Shown here: one piece after another, positions 27,626-36,485 of the stretch
Position numbering within the stretch: the first letter of the stretch is position 1
Layout of the letters: every line of letters begins with the position of its first letter
Source of the DNA: CAYGSN01 sp964352675
GTDB lineage: Bacteria; Pseudomonadota; Alphaproteobacteria; Micavibrionales; Micavibrionaceae
DNA length: 64,000 nt
Assembly (NCBI GenBank): GCA_964352675.1
Contig: CAYGSN010000002.1
Coordinates: 1 to 64,000 of the forward strand
Direction: 5' to 3'
Position numbers and translations under genes: made by a program
Notes under the pieces: model-generated
Databases searched by the model: none
Seen by the model: the letters and a program-made list of their open reading frames with translations, nothing else
What the model was told of the DNA's origin: nothing

Positions 27626-29131
27626 TTATTCTGATCTTTTAATGGCATCTTCCGCCGCGGTGAATATGGCTTTGGCCTTATGCACGGTTTCCTGAAATTC
27701 ACTCTCCGGATCGCTATCTGCAACCACACCGCCTCCGGCCTGAACGTATAGTTTTTTGTCTTTGACCACAGCCGTACGCAGAGCGATGGCCGTATCCAGC
27801 GTCCCGTTTCCAGAAAGATAACCTACGCAGCCGGCATAGTAAGAGCGCGAGGCGAGCTCCAGCTCATCAATGATCTGCATCGCGCGGATTTTCGGTGCGC
27901 CGCTGACGGTTCCGGCAGGAAATCCGGCAAACAGGGCATCGACAAGGTCATGATCGCTTTTGAGTTCTCCTTCGACGTTGGAGACGATGTGCATAACGTG
28001 AGAATATTTCTCGATCTGGAACTGCTCGGTCACTTTAACGCTGCCATACTCACTGACCCGGCCGACATCGTTACGCCCTAGATCCAGCAGCATGAGGTGC
28101 TCCGCCCGCTCCTTTTCATCGGCCAGCAGGCTTTCGGCATGCGTTTTATCCTGTTCCGGCGTCTCACCGCGCTGGCGCGTTCCGGCAATGGGGCGGATGG
28201 TGACGGTGTTATCCCGGACACGCACCAGAATCTCAGGGCTGGAGCCGATAATTTCAAACCCGTCAAAGTTGAGATAGAACATGAAAGGCGAGGGGTTGAG
28301 GCGGCGCAGGGCGCGGTAAAGATGAAAGGATGGCAGGTCAAAATCCGCCTCGAAACGTTGTGAGGGCACGACCTGGAAAATGTCTCCTGCATGAATGTAT
28401 TCAATCGCCTTTTTGACGGCGTTTTTATATTTAGTCTTTGAAGTATTCGATAAAATTTTTAGAGGCCGTTGGATTTTGCTCGCACTTTTCAGTAAGGATT
28501 TCTGGATAGGCTTGCCGAGCGCCGTTACTGTTTTTTGTAGTTTCCTTTCGGCCTCATTATATAGTTTTTGAGCAGAGGATTTTGAATTGCCTTGATGCTT
28601 ATATATGGGCGTAACCAAGCAAATGCGATTCATCACATTGTCGAATATCACCAGGACCGTGGGGCGGAGAAGGATGGATTGAGGGATGCCAAGTGTATCG
28701 GGATTGGTGTCCGGAATATCCTCGTAAAGCCGGATCATGTCGTACCCCAGATAGCCGAACAGGCCCGACACGGCCATTGGCGGCAATCCTTCGGGGATGC
28801 GATCTATCCGGCAGTTCCGAACATGCGTGCGCAAGGCCTCAAGCGGGGGAGCGTTTTCCATCTCCCAGCTGCCATAATCATGCCAGGTTTCACTTCTGTA
28901 ATCATTGCAGCGCCAGATAAGGTCCGGTTCCATGCCGATAATGGAATAGCGGCCAAGCGTGCGGCCTCCTTCAACCGATTCCAGCAGGAAGCAATGCTTT
29001 TCATTTTTACAGAGCTTGAGATAAGCGGAAACCGGGGTTTCCAAATCGCCATCTATCCAGCGCCATAAAAGCTGAGTCTTTTTCTCTTTATGGTTGTTTT
29101 TAAAAACAACGAAATCCGTGCAAGCATCCAT
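27626..29131 (-). CDS. trpE: Anthranilate synthase component I
   Basis: Chorismate-using subunit of anthranilate synthase. The N-terminal tryptophan-binding region contains LLESVEGGRTLGRYSIIG, and the catalytic part contains AGDIFQVVPSQRFEAD, IRPIAGTRQRG, DLGRNDVGRVSEYGSV, GTVSGAPKIRAMQII and IQAGGG-type YVQAGGGVVADS. The start at 29131 (MDACTDF) has AAAGG 8 bases ahead and gives 501 residues; longer starts at 29158 or 29179 would run into the upstream gene. Convergent with the deacetylase gene. Confidence 0.95.
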   Translation of the reverse strand: MDACTDFVVFKNNHKEKKTQLLWRWIDGDLETPVSAYLKLCKNEKHCFLLESVEGGRTLGRYSIIGMEPDLIWRCNDYRSETWHDYGSWEMENAPPLEALRTHVRNCRIDRIPEGLPPMAVSGLFGYLGYDMIRLYEDIPDTNPDTLGIPQSILLRPTVLVIFDNVMNRICLVTPIYKHQGNSKSSAQKLYNEAERKLQKTVTALGKPIQKSLLKSASKIQRPLKILSNTSKTKYKNAVKKAIEYIHAGDIFQVVPSQRFEADFDLPSFHLYRALRRLNPSPFMFYLNFDGFEIIGSSPEILVRVRDNTVTIRPIAGTRQRGETPEQDKTHAESLLADEKERAEHLMLLDLGRNDVGRVSEYGSVKVTEQFQIEKYSHVMHIVSNVEGELKSDHDLVDALFAGFPAGTVSGAPKIRAMQIIDELELASRSYYAGCVGYLSGNGTLDTAIALRTAVVKDKKLYVQAGGGVVADSDPESEFQETVHKAKAIFTAAEDAIKRSE

Positions 29132-29141
29132 GCTAAAGCCT

Positions 29142-31052
29142 TTATTGCTGCCCGCCATAGATGCGTTGCAGAAGTCCATCGTTTACTGCTACGGAGGTTT
29201 CTTGCGCCTTGTCGTTCACGTACAGCATGAAGCTGTCCTGCTGTGAATTTTGCAGAAGAGATGTTTCAACCTCACCGAAATCTTTTGAATTTGTCTCTAC
29301 CGGAGCGGGCAGCGTGATGTCTTTGACCACCGCCAATGCGCTTCCCCCCTCAATATCAATTAGGACAGGCTGATCCTGTGATGTTTCGAAAAGATTATAC
29401 ACACTTTGTGGTAGCAGTCCGCCCTTAGGCATATCACTGCGTTTGAGGTTTGTGTAGCGCTGAATATTTTTAGATTGCGCCTTGGCAATATTCCCCAAAC
29501 TTTGGTTGTTTTCCGTCATGTCTTCCAGCAAAGTCTGTAGACGCAACTTGTTTTCGAAGCTGCGCTGGTCGCTGATCCATTTATCCTCGATCTGGTCTTT
29601 TACTTTGTCAAAATCCTGGTAAGTCTTTTCCTGCACTGCTTTGACGTGAACGGCGATAAAGCGGCCGCCCGGCGTTTCGACAACCGGGGAGGTTTCTCCT
29701 TCAAGGAGGCCAAAGCCGCTTTCAAGGATGCTTGTGCGGGCCTGCTCAAACGCCTTCAGGCCATCTTCTTTGTTTAGGGTTTGGCCGAACTGATTTAATG
29801 CCGGAAGGTCGGTGACTTTCAGTTCAACTTGTTCGCGCACGTCTTCTACAGTGGCGCCGCCCGCGAGCATATCGTCCACATCATTGGCCAGGGCGTAGAC
29901 CTGGTCAATCAACTGGGTTTCCTCGATCTCCTTCTTGATATCGGCACGGACATCATTGAAAGGAACCAGACCAGCCTCTTTGATATCTTTGACCACGACG
30001 ACATACCAACCCAGAGGCGACTGGACGGGATCGAGAACACTGCCCGGTTTTTCTGCCCCAGTCACCGGTTCTTTGAGAACGTCCATAAGCTGGTTCGCTT
30101 CAAACTCTTTTTCGCCCAGATAGCCGGTGGTTTTCTGCGTTAGGGCTTTGATTGCATTTTGCAGCGAGGATCCGGATTGAACCTTTTCACGCACAGCATC
30201 TGCCTGTTCCTGCGTGTCCAGCAGAGATTGCTGCAGCACGTAGCGGGCGGGCAGGGTGTATAAGTCCTGACTGTTCTCGTAGGTCTGGCGGATGTCTTCC
30301 TCGGAAACCTCAAGGGTTTTGCGCAGCCGCTCGTCATTGATTTCGAGAATCTGGAACTCCCGCGTTTCTTCGATGGAGTAGCTTTCCTTCGTTGCCTCAT
30401 AAAGCTGCAGGAGCTGCTCTTCGGACGGAGCTGGGACATTTTTTACATCTTTATCGAGGAACAGCACGGCTTCGACATTACGGGTTTCTCCGCGGTAGCG
30501 GTGCACATCTTGCACCAGATAAGGGTTTTCCACAACGAATCCGCTTTGTAATGCAGCGCGCAAAAGGCCTGTGGACATTTCCGATCCTATTGTATGGACG
30601 AACTCGCCTTCGCTTAGACCCTGATTAAGAAGCACCTGTTTTAGGATATCCTTGGGGTCGCGCTCCTGTTGCTGGGCCAGTGGGTCAATGATCTGCCTGA
30701 TACGGCTTGCGATTTGTGACTCACCCACGCGAAGTCCTAAATTTTCAGCAGCCTGTTGCAGCAGCTTGTTGCGGATTTCAACGTTTAGAAGCTGGTTGAT
30801 ATAGCCGAATTTATAAGCATCAGAGGTGCTGATCCCCAGTTGTTGCGCGGCCTGGCGGGCTTTGCGGTCAAAGCGAATGATCGATATGGGTTCTCCACCG
30901 ACTTTTGCCGCATCGCTGCTGCCGACTCCGCCGCGAAAAAAACCGCCGACATCAGTCATGACCAGCCCGCCGACGGCTAAAGCCATGAAGCCCAGCAGAA
31001 AGAATTTTGTAATTCCTCCTGAGGCGCCGTCTCTAAGGGTCTTCATTACCAT
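29142..31052 (-). CDS. ppiD: PpiD-like membrane-anchored periplasmic peptidyl-prolyl isomerase
   Basis: Chaperone at the periplasmic exit of the Sec channel. One N-terminal membrane helix (about residues 14-34, FFLLGFMALAVGGLVM) is followed by a SurA_N-type chaperone region and a parvulin-like domain around residues 240-370, with degenerate catalytic motifs (PLGWYVVVVKDIK is retained). Length 636 residues. Head-to-head with tpiA, 92 bases apart, and immediately upstream of trpE, an arrangement conserved in alphaproteobacteria. Start at 31052 or two codons later. Confidence 0.9.
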   Translation of the reverse strand: MVMKTLRDGASGGITKFFLLGFMALAVGGLVMTDVGGFFRGGVGSSDAAKVGGEPISIIRFDRKARQAAQQLGISTSDAYKFGYINQLLNVEIRNKLLQQAAENLGLRVGESQIASRIRQIIDPLAQQQERDPKDILKQVLLNQGLSEGEFVHTIGSEMSTGLLRAALQSGFVVENPYLVQDVHRYRGETRNVEAVLFLDKDVKNVPAPSEEQLLQLYEATKESYSIEETREFQILEINDERLRKTLEVSEEDIRQTYENSQDLYTLPARYVLQQSLLDTQEQADAVREKVQSGSSLQNAIKALTQKTTGYLGEKEFEANQLMDVLKEPVTGAEKPGSVLDPVQSPLGWYVVVVKDIKEAGLVPFNDVRADIKKEIEETQLIDQVYALANDVDDMLAGGATVEDVREQVELKVTDLPALNQFGQTLNKEDGLKAFEQARTSILESGFGLLEGETSPVVETPGGRFIAVHVKAVQEKTYQDFDKVKDQIEDKWISDQRSFENKLRLQTLLEDMTENNQSLGNIAKAQSKNIQRYTNLKRSDMPKGGLLPQSVYNLFETSQDQPVLIDIEGGSALAVVKDITLPAPVETNSKDFGEVETSLLQNSQQDSFMLYVNDKAQETSVAVNDGLLQRIYGGQQ

Positions 31053-31144
31053 AGTTATATATCCTTTATATTGCAGGCTTGCACGGCCTTGAGCGTGAAG
31101 TTAACGTTGAGAGACATAAATTAAAGATTGGATACCAAAACACA

Positions 31145-31897
31145 ATGAAAAAATTAATCGTAGGCAATTGGAAGATGAACGGCAGCGTTGAAGTTGCAAA
31201 AGCTCTGATTGCTGATGTCATCAATGGCATCAGCCAGAACCAGCTTGTGCTTCAGAGTTGCGAATTTGTTCTGTGCCCGCCTTATCTTTATTTCTACGCG
31301 CTACGGCATAATCTACGCACGATTGACTTTATCAAATTGGGGGCGCAGGACTGCTCGCGCTTTGATAATGGGGCACATACCGGAGATATCTCCGCGCAGA
31401 TGCTCAATGATAGCGGGTGTGAGTATGTGATCCTGGGGCATTCGGAGCGCCGTCAATATCACGGGGAGAGCGATTCTTACATCAGTCAGAAGGCTGCGCA
31501 GGCGCATGCGAATGGTTTGACCACGATTATTTGCGTAGGAGAAACCGAATCACAGCGCGAACAGGGCATGGAACAGGAGGTCGTTGCCGGGCAACTGGAA
31601 AACAGCCTGCCCGATTCCACCCGGTTCGATAATGTGGTGATTGCCTATGAGCCTGTCTGGGCAATTGGTACGGGAAAAGTCGCGCAGGTGGAAGATGTTG
31701 CCACTATGCACGAATTTATCCGAGGTAAGCTTGGGCAGCGCTACGAGGGCGCCGGTAACATCCGGATTCTCTACGGTGGCTCTATGAAACCGGACAATGC
31801 GGGAGAGCTTTTATCCACACCGAATGTTGATGGTGGACTTATTGGTGGTGCGTCTTTGATCGCAGATGAGTTCGTAGGTATTGCAAAAACGATCTAA
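31145..31897 (+). CDS. tpiA: Triosephosphate isomerase
   Basis: Interconverts dihydroxyacetone phosphate and glyceraldehyde 3-phosphate. GNWKMNGS at the N-terminus holds the catalytic Asn and Lys, ILGHSERRQYHGE the histidine, and YEPVWAIGTGKVA the glutamate and flexible loop; ILYGGSMKPDNA is the phosphate site. Start set at 31145 where homology begins, giving 250 residues. No strong ribosome binding site is visible. Confidence 0.97.
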   Translation: MKKLIVGNWKMNGSVEVAKALIADVINGISQNQLVLQSCEFVLCPPYLYFYALRHNLRTIDFIKLGAQDCSRFDNGAHTGDISAQMLNDSGCEYVILGHSERRQYHGESDSYISQKAAQAHANGLTTIICVGETESQREQGMEQEVVAGQLENSLPDSTRFDNVVIAYEPVWAIGTGKVAQVEDVATMHEFIRGKLGQRYEGAGNIRILYGGSMKPDNAGELLSTPNVDGGLIGGASLIADEFVGIAKTI

Positions 31898-31917
31898 AAC
31901 GAATACAAACACATCCC

Positions 31918-32271
31918 ATGGAATCTGTTGTTTTGGTCATACATATGTTTTTGGCGCTGGCGATTATCGGCCTGGTGCTCATTCAGCGCTCTGAAGGCGG
32001 TGGACTTGGTATAGGCGGCGGTGGCGGTCTTGGTGGTTTGTCCACACCGAAAGGCACAGCCGACGCTCTGACACGCGCCACGGCAATTTGTGCGGCGGGC
32101 TTTTTTGCCACCAGCCTGATTTTGGGAATTTTAGCGGGGACACATAGTCCAGCTTCAAAAAGCATTCTTGATGCGCTTGAGCAAGATTCTCCGGCGATCG
32201 AGCAGGTTATAGACGAAACTTCTGAAGGTACTGAAAATACGGAGCCTCCTTCGGCGCCGATAGCCAATTAA
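31918..32271 (+). CDS. secG: Protein translocase subunit SecG
   Basis: Small SecYEG partner. Two membrane helices (about residues 4-22 and 56-75) flank the glycine-rich loop that follows IQRSEGGGLG and ends before LSTPKGTADALTRAT. Length 117 residues, with a Ser/Glu-rich tail beyond the second helix. It sits 20 bases after tpiA and 5 before pyrG. Confidence 0.95.
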   Translation: MESVVLVIHMFLALAIIGLVLIQRSEGGGLGIGGGGGLGGLSTPKGTADALTRATAICAAGFFATSLILGILAGTHSPASKSILDALEQDSPAIEQVIDETSEGTENTEPPSAPIAN

Positions 32272-32276
32272 AAAAC

Positions 32277-33905
32277 ATGACACGATATATCTTTATTACA
32301 GGCGGCGTTGTCTCATCACTGGGAAAGGGCCTCGCCTCCGCTGCGCTTGGCGCGTTGTTACAGGCTCGCGGGTATAAGGTCCGCCTTTGTAAGCTTGATC
32401 CGTATCTGAATGTTGACCCCGGCACGATGAGTCCGTTCCAGCACGGAGAGGTCTATGTCACCGATGACGGGGCGGAAACGGATCTGGATCTGGGGCATTA
32501 TGAGCGCTTTACAGGCGTTCCTGCACGCGGATCGGATAACACCACCACAGGGAAGATTTACACCGAAGTTCTGGCCAAGGAGCGCCGGGGTGATTATCTG
32601 GGTGCGACAATTCAGGTTATTCCGCATATTACCAATGAGATCAAGGATTTCATTCATGAGAAAGAAGGCACGGCGGATTTCGTGCTGTGTGAGATTGGCG
32701 GCACCGTCGGGGATATCGAATCCCTGCCGTTCCTGGAGGCGATCCGTCAGTTTGGCAATGAGGTTGGAAATGAACGCGCTTTGTTCATTCATGTCACGCT
32801 TTTGCCCTATATCCCCACCGCCGGGGAGCTGAAAACTAAACCAACGCAACATTCTGTGAAGGAGTTGATGAGCGCCGGAATTCGTCCGCGCATTTTGCTC
32901 TGCCGCGCAGACCGCGAGATCGATGCGGATGAGCGCCGCAAGATTGCACTATTTTGTAATATTGATGAGAAAAAGGTTATTCCTGCCCTTGATGTAAGTT
33001 CCATCTACGAAGTGCCGCTGAGTTATCACCGGGAAGGGTTTGATCACCAGGTGATGGAAGCTTTCGGGATCAAGGATATTCCCAATCTGGACCTGTCGAT
33101 CTGGGAGAATATTATTTCACGGATCAGGGAGCCGGAAGGGACCGTCCGCATTGCGATTGTTGGTAAATATACCAATCTGAGAGACAGTTACAAATCTTTG
33201 AACGAAGCTCTGATTCACGGCGGGATCGCCAATCATGTGAAGGTGGAGTTGAAGTTTATTGAGTCGGAGATTTTTGAAAGTGAAGACCCGGCCTCTCACC
33301 TTCACCGCATTCACGGCATTCTGGTTCCCGGAGGTTTCGGTGAGCGCGGGGCGGAAGGCAAGATCAAGGCCGTGCAATTTGCGCGCGAGCGCGGGGTGCC
33401 GTATTTCGGGATTTGTTTCGGCATGCAGATGGCTGTTATTGAGGCAGCACGTAACCTGTGCGGGATCAAAGAGGCGGGCTCTACGGAATTTGGTGAATGC
33501 GCCGAGCCTGTTGTCGGCTTGATGGTGGAGTGGATGAAGGGCAATACAGTGGAGGAGCGCGGCAAGGACGTAGATCTTGGCGGCACGATGCGTCTGGGCG
33601 CGTATAAGGCCATGCTTACAAAAGGCTCTAAAGTCAGCGAAGCCTACGGATCACAAGAAATCAGCGAGCGCCACCGCCACCGCTATGAGGTGAACACGGC
33701 TTATAAAGACAGGCTTGAGGGACAAGGTTTAAAATTCTCCGGCATGTCGCCTGATGGAAAGCTGCCCGAAATTGTGGAGCGCGAAGATCACCCCTGGTTT
33801 ATCGGGGTGCAGTTTCATCCGGAGCTTAAATCCAAGCCGTTTGATCCGCACCCGCTCTTTGTCAGCTTTATCAAGGCGGCGCTTGAGCAAAGCCGTTTGG
33901 TTTAG
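32277..33905 (+). CDS. pyrG: CTP synthase
   Basis: Makes CTP from UTP with glutamine. The amidoligase domain begins YIFITGGVVSSLGKGLASAA and includes KLDPYLNVDPGTMSPFQHGE. The glutamine amidotransferase domain (from about residue 290) has the nucleophile cysteine in YFGICFGMQMAVIEAARN and HPELKSKPFDPHPLF. Length 542 residues. Its stop overlaps the convergent small gene by four bases (TTAG). Confidence 0.98.
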   Translation: MTRYIFITGGVVSSLGKGLASAALGALLQARGYKVRLCKLDPYLNVDPGTMSPFQHGEVYVTDDGAETDLDLGHYERFTGVPARGSDNTTTGKIYTEVLAKERRGDYLGATIQVIPHITNEIKDFIHEKEGTADFVLCEIGGTVGDIESLPFLEAIRQFGNEVGNERALFIHVTLLPYIPTAGELKTKPTQHSVKELMSAGIRPRILLCRADREIDADERRKIALFCNIDEKKVIPALDVSSIYEVPLSYHREGFDHQVMEAFGIKDIPNLDLSIWENIISRIREPEGTVRIAIVGKYTNLRDSYKSLNEALIHGGIANHVKVELKFIESEIFESEDPASHLHRIHGILVPGGFGERGAEGKIKAVQFARERGVPYFGICFGMQMAVIEAARNLCGIKEAGSTEFGECAEPVVGLMVEWMKGNTVEERGKDVDLGGTMRLGAYKAMLTKGSKVSEAYGSQEISERHRHRYEVNTAYKDRLEGQGLKFSGMSPDGKLPEIVEREDHPWFIGVQFHPELKSKPFDPHPLFVSFIKAALEQSRLV

Positions 33906-34411
33906 TAGGCAAAGATAAGATTCGCCGGCAACTGCCTGGCCAAAGCTTCCCAATCTTCATCGTCGTCGTAACCAACTTCGGGTTCTGGTGCTTTCTGAGG
34001 TGGTATATGGCGTGAGGCGATTTTTGAAAGCCTGATCTCGGCATCGCTGATCTGTCTTTGTATTTCAACGGTCTGCATAAGTTCCGGATCGAGGTCTCCG
34101 TTTTTAAAGTTATCCAAAGCCTTATTTAATTGGTCACGTTTTGAGCCTGTTATATTTTTGCTTCCTTCAGCCATCTTTCTAATTTTTTCTTTTGAAACAC
34201 CTATTGCCAGCGCCAGATAATCTGCATATCCATACTCTACAGCCGTAACAAGCGTTTGTGCTCTGTTATTTCCAATAAGCTCGTAGCCTTCGGAGAGTGC
34301 CTGCGTTACGGCGGCTTGGAAAGAGGAGGAGGCCGCTTTTTTTTCCCGGCGAGCATTACGTTTGTTCTCTTGCCTTAGCAACGCATCCTTGTGTTTTCTG
34401 TTGTATGACAT
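33902..34411 (-). CDS. Hypothetical protein with a helix-turn-helix-like segment
   Basis: Not recognised. It is 169 residues, with a basic N-terminus (many Lys/Arg in the first 30), a middle segment ALAIGVSKEKIRKMAEGSKN that resembles a Cro/XRE-type helix-turn-helix, and an acidic C-terminus (DDDEDWEALA). It follows the next small gene by 11 bases, so the two are probably co-transcribed from the promoter region at about 34690-34740. Its stop overlaps the pyrG stop tail to tail. DNA binding is only a guess from the local pattern. Confidence 0.7.
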   Translation of the reverse strand: MSYNRKHKDALLRQENKRNARREKKAASSSFQAAVTQALSEGYELIGNNRAQTLVTAVEYGYADYLALAIGVSKEKIRKMAEGSKNITGSKRDQLNKALDNFKNGDLDPELMQTVEIQRQISDAEIRLSKIASRHIPPQKAPEPEVGYDDDEDWEALARQLPANLIFAY

Positions 34412-34422
34412 GGATGGTTTCC

Positions 34423-34686
34423 TTACGCCATCGCGCCGTCATAGGATGGGATGCCAGTAAAGGCATGGACATCTTCAAGCGTTACGCCGCCCCGCGGTGC
34501 GTTTTGACCCGTGACTGCCTCATAAATGGACGAAAGCTCGGACTCTGTCGGGGTGGTCTGCCCATACTCAATTGCCAGGATACGATCAGGGGCGATGCCT
34601 GTGGCATTTCTGAAATCCAGGCCAAAGCCTCTGTGATCTGCGTTGTGCAACAACTCTAAAGCCGCCTGTCTTGTTTCTGTCATCAT
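34423..34686 (-). CDS. Small hypothetical protein, XRE-like pattern
   Basis: 87 residues starting MMTETRQAALELL. The middle part, TGIAPDRILAIEYGQTTPTE, followed by ELSSIYEAVTG, has the spacing of an XRE-type helix-turn-helix (turn, recognition helix, xxExGxxxP, final helix). AAGGAGA lies ahead of the start (ATG at 34686 or 34683). The gene is the first of a two-gene minus-strand unit with the 169-residue protein. No known family is recognised with certainty. Confidence 0.65.
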   Translation of the reverse strand: MMTETRQAALELLHNADHRGFGLDFRNATGIAPDRILAIEYGQTTPTESELSSIYEAVTGQNAPRGGVTLEDVHAFTGIPSYDGAMA

Positions 34687-34902
34687 TTTTAGTCTCCTTG
34701 GTCTTGTAAATTACTTTTCATAATTTATAATAAGCAGGAATAGTAATGCAAGAAAAAATTGAAAAAAGAAATAATATTTCAATATTTGTCCATGATACAG
34801 CCTTAAGGCGCTGTTTCAAGTCTTTGTAAAATCATCGCAAAAACAGGTTGTGGATAAGTGCTGTGCTTGAGTGCGATTGACCTGCGCCGCGCTCTGTGCG
34901 AT

Positions 34903-35742
34903 ATGAAACCGATGATCCAGAGAACCATAAAGCTGCAGAACATAGAGGTTTCCAATGAAAAGCCGCTCGTGCTCATTGCCGGGCCTTGCCAGATGGAAAG
35001 CCGCGATCACGCCTTTGAGATGTGTGGCGCGCTGGTGGAGATGACGAAAAAGCTGGGTATTCCGTTCATCTACAAGAGTTCCTTTGACAAGGCCAACCGC
35101 ACCAGCATCAAGGGCAAGCGCGGCATGGGGCTGGAGGGCTCAATGCCGGTCTTTGCCGACCTTAAAAAAGAATTTGGTGTGCCGATGTTGACCGATATTC
35201 ACAATGAGGCGCAATGCGCGGAAGTTGCTGAAGTTGTTGATATTCTTCAAATTCCAGCCTTTTTATGCCGCCAGACGGATCTTTTGGTTGCTGCGGCCAA
35301 AACAGGGAAGGTGATTAATGTCAAAAAAGGCCAGTTTTTGGCTCCGTGGGACATGAAGAACGTTGCGCAAAAGCTCTCAGAGAGCGGGAATGACAATATC
35401 CTGCTGACCGAGCGCGGGGCCAGTTTTGGCTATAATACGCTGGTTTCGGACATGCGCAGCTTGCCGATTATGGCCCAGACCGGTTATCCGGTGATTTATG
35501 ACGCCACCCACAGCGTCCAGCAGCCGGGCGGGCAGGGCACGGCTTCGGGCGGGGACCGCACAATGGTGCCGATTCTGGCGCGCGCCGCGGTGGCCGTGGG
35601 TGTGGCCGGGGTATTCATGGAAACGCATGAAGACCCGGACAATGCGCCGTCCGATGGCCCGAACATGGTGCATTTAAAGGATATGGAGGGTATTTTGGAA
35701 ACCCTTATAAAGCTTGATCAAATCGCTAAAGGTGCGGTATAA
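34903..35742 (+). CDS. kdsA: 3-deoxy-D-manno-octulosonate 8-phosphate synthase
   Basis: Makes KDO-8-phosphate from arabinose 5-phosphate and phosphoenolpyruvate for the lipopolysaccharide core. Family motifs are SFDKANRTSIKGKRGMGLEG, DIHNEAQCAEVAEVVD, FLCRQTDLLVAAAKTG and YDATHSVQQPGG. The metal-site motif reads IAGPCQMESRD, with Cys where E. coli has Asn, pointing to the metal-dependent class. The start is uncertain: ATG at 34903 or 34912, both without a clear ribosome binding site; GTG at 34858 would add fifteen residues that are not family-like. About 279 residues. Confidence 0.95.
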   Translation: MKPMIQRTIKLQNIEVSNEKPLVLIAGPCQMESRDHAFEMCGALVEMTKKLGIPFIYKSSFDKANRTSIKGKRGMGLEGSMPVFADLKKEFGVPMLTDIHNEAQCAEVAEVVDILQIPAFLCRQTDLLVAAAKTGKVINVKKGQFLAPWDMKNVAQKLSESGNDNILLTERGASFGYNTLVSDMRSLPIMAQTGYPVIYDATHSVQQPGGQGTASGGDRTMVPILARAAVAVGVAGVFMETHEDPDNAPSDGPNMVHLKDMEGILETLIKLDQIAKGAV

Positions 35743-35792
35743 TAAAAGTATAAAGTATAAGTATTATATTTTTTGAGATAGGAGATCTCATT

Positions 35793-36413
35793 GTGACCGT
35801 ATCTGGCGCTTCGCGCTTTATAAATTCCGCCACACTTGCAAATACGCAGGGGATTTCTGCATCTCAGCCGCAGTTGCTGGGCGGAAGTAGTCTGCTTGAA
35901 GCTGGCCGCCGCATAAACCGTAGCGGCATTGGTTTGTCCAGCAGTGCCAGGGCCCTTAATAATCAGTTTGTTAGCAACGGCGCAAGCCAAGGTACGGCTC
36001 TTTTCGGATTGGCCAGCGGCGCGTCTTTGAGTGCTGCCGATCTGGCCACGCAGATCAAAGGCCTGCGTGCCAGCCTGCCGATCAGCCGTGTATCTCCGGA
36101 AGTTTTGGAAGCCGAAAGAAAAAGTGAGGAGCTTAGGGCAACACAGAGTGAGACCGCTCTTCGCGAAGAAGCTGAGAAGCTCGTTAAGAATGAGCGCGGC
36201 GTATCCATAAAAGAATACGAAGAAAGGGTTCAGGAGCAAATCCGGATACTGAAAGCCAAGAGAGCGGAGCAGGGCGATCCTGTTCGGGCCTCTTTCCGGC
36301 GCGGTGTTTCTTCTCAGGAACTGGCTGCTCAGAAGAAATTCGCAGAAGAAGCTCTTGAGCGCTATAAAGCCGAAGCCAAAAAGCGCGGCGAAAGCGTCGA
36401 CGAAGAAAGTTAA
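35793..36413 (+). CDS. Hypothetical protein with C-terminal coiled coil
   Basis: 206 residues, not recognised. The first 100 are rich in Ser, Ala, Gly and Asn with no signal peptide. From about 105 the sequence is a charged, probably coiled-coil region (ERKSEELRATQSETALREEA and onward). The start is GTG at 35793 behind TAGGAGA. It lies between kdsA and eno on the same strand. A structural or scaffold role is possible but unsupported. Confidence 0.7.
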   Translation: MTVSGASRFINSATLANTQGISASQPQLLGGSSLLEAGRRINRSGIGLSSSARALNNQFVSNGASQGTALFGLASGASLSAADLATQIKGLRASLPISRVSPEVLEAERKSEELRATQSETALREEAEKLVKNERGVSIKEYEERVQEQIRILKAKRAEQGDPVRASFRRGVSSQELAAQKKFAEEALERYKAEAKKRGESVDEES

Positions 36414-36485
36414 AGTTTCCGGTTTACAGCGCACAGTTTGCGATTTAAAAAATAACAACCGTTAACCGCAAATTATAAGCCGATC

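Noticed and set aside
34800..34809. GCCTTAAGGC palindrome upstream of kdsA as an operator
   Set aside because: Ten bases only, not placed relative to any recognisable promoter; could be chance in a 216-base spacer.
34687..34902. Small RNA gene or tRNA in the kdsA upstream spacer
   Set aside because: No cloverleaf or strong terminator hairpin; the region is AT-rich and reads as divergent promoter sequence.
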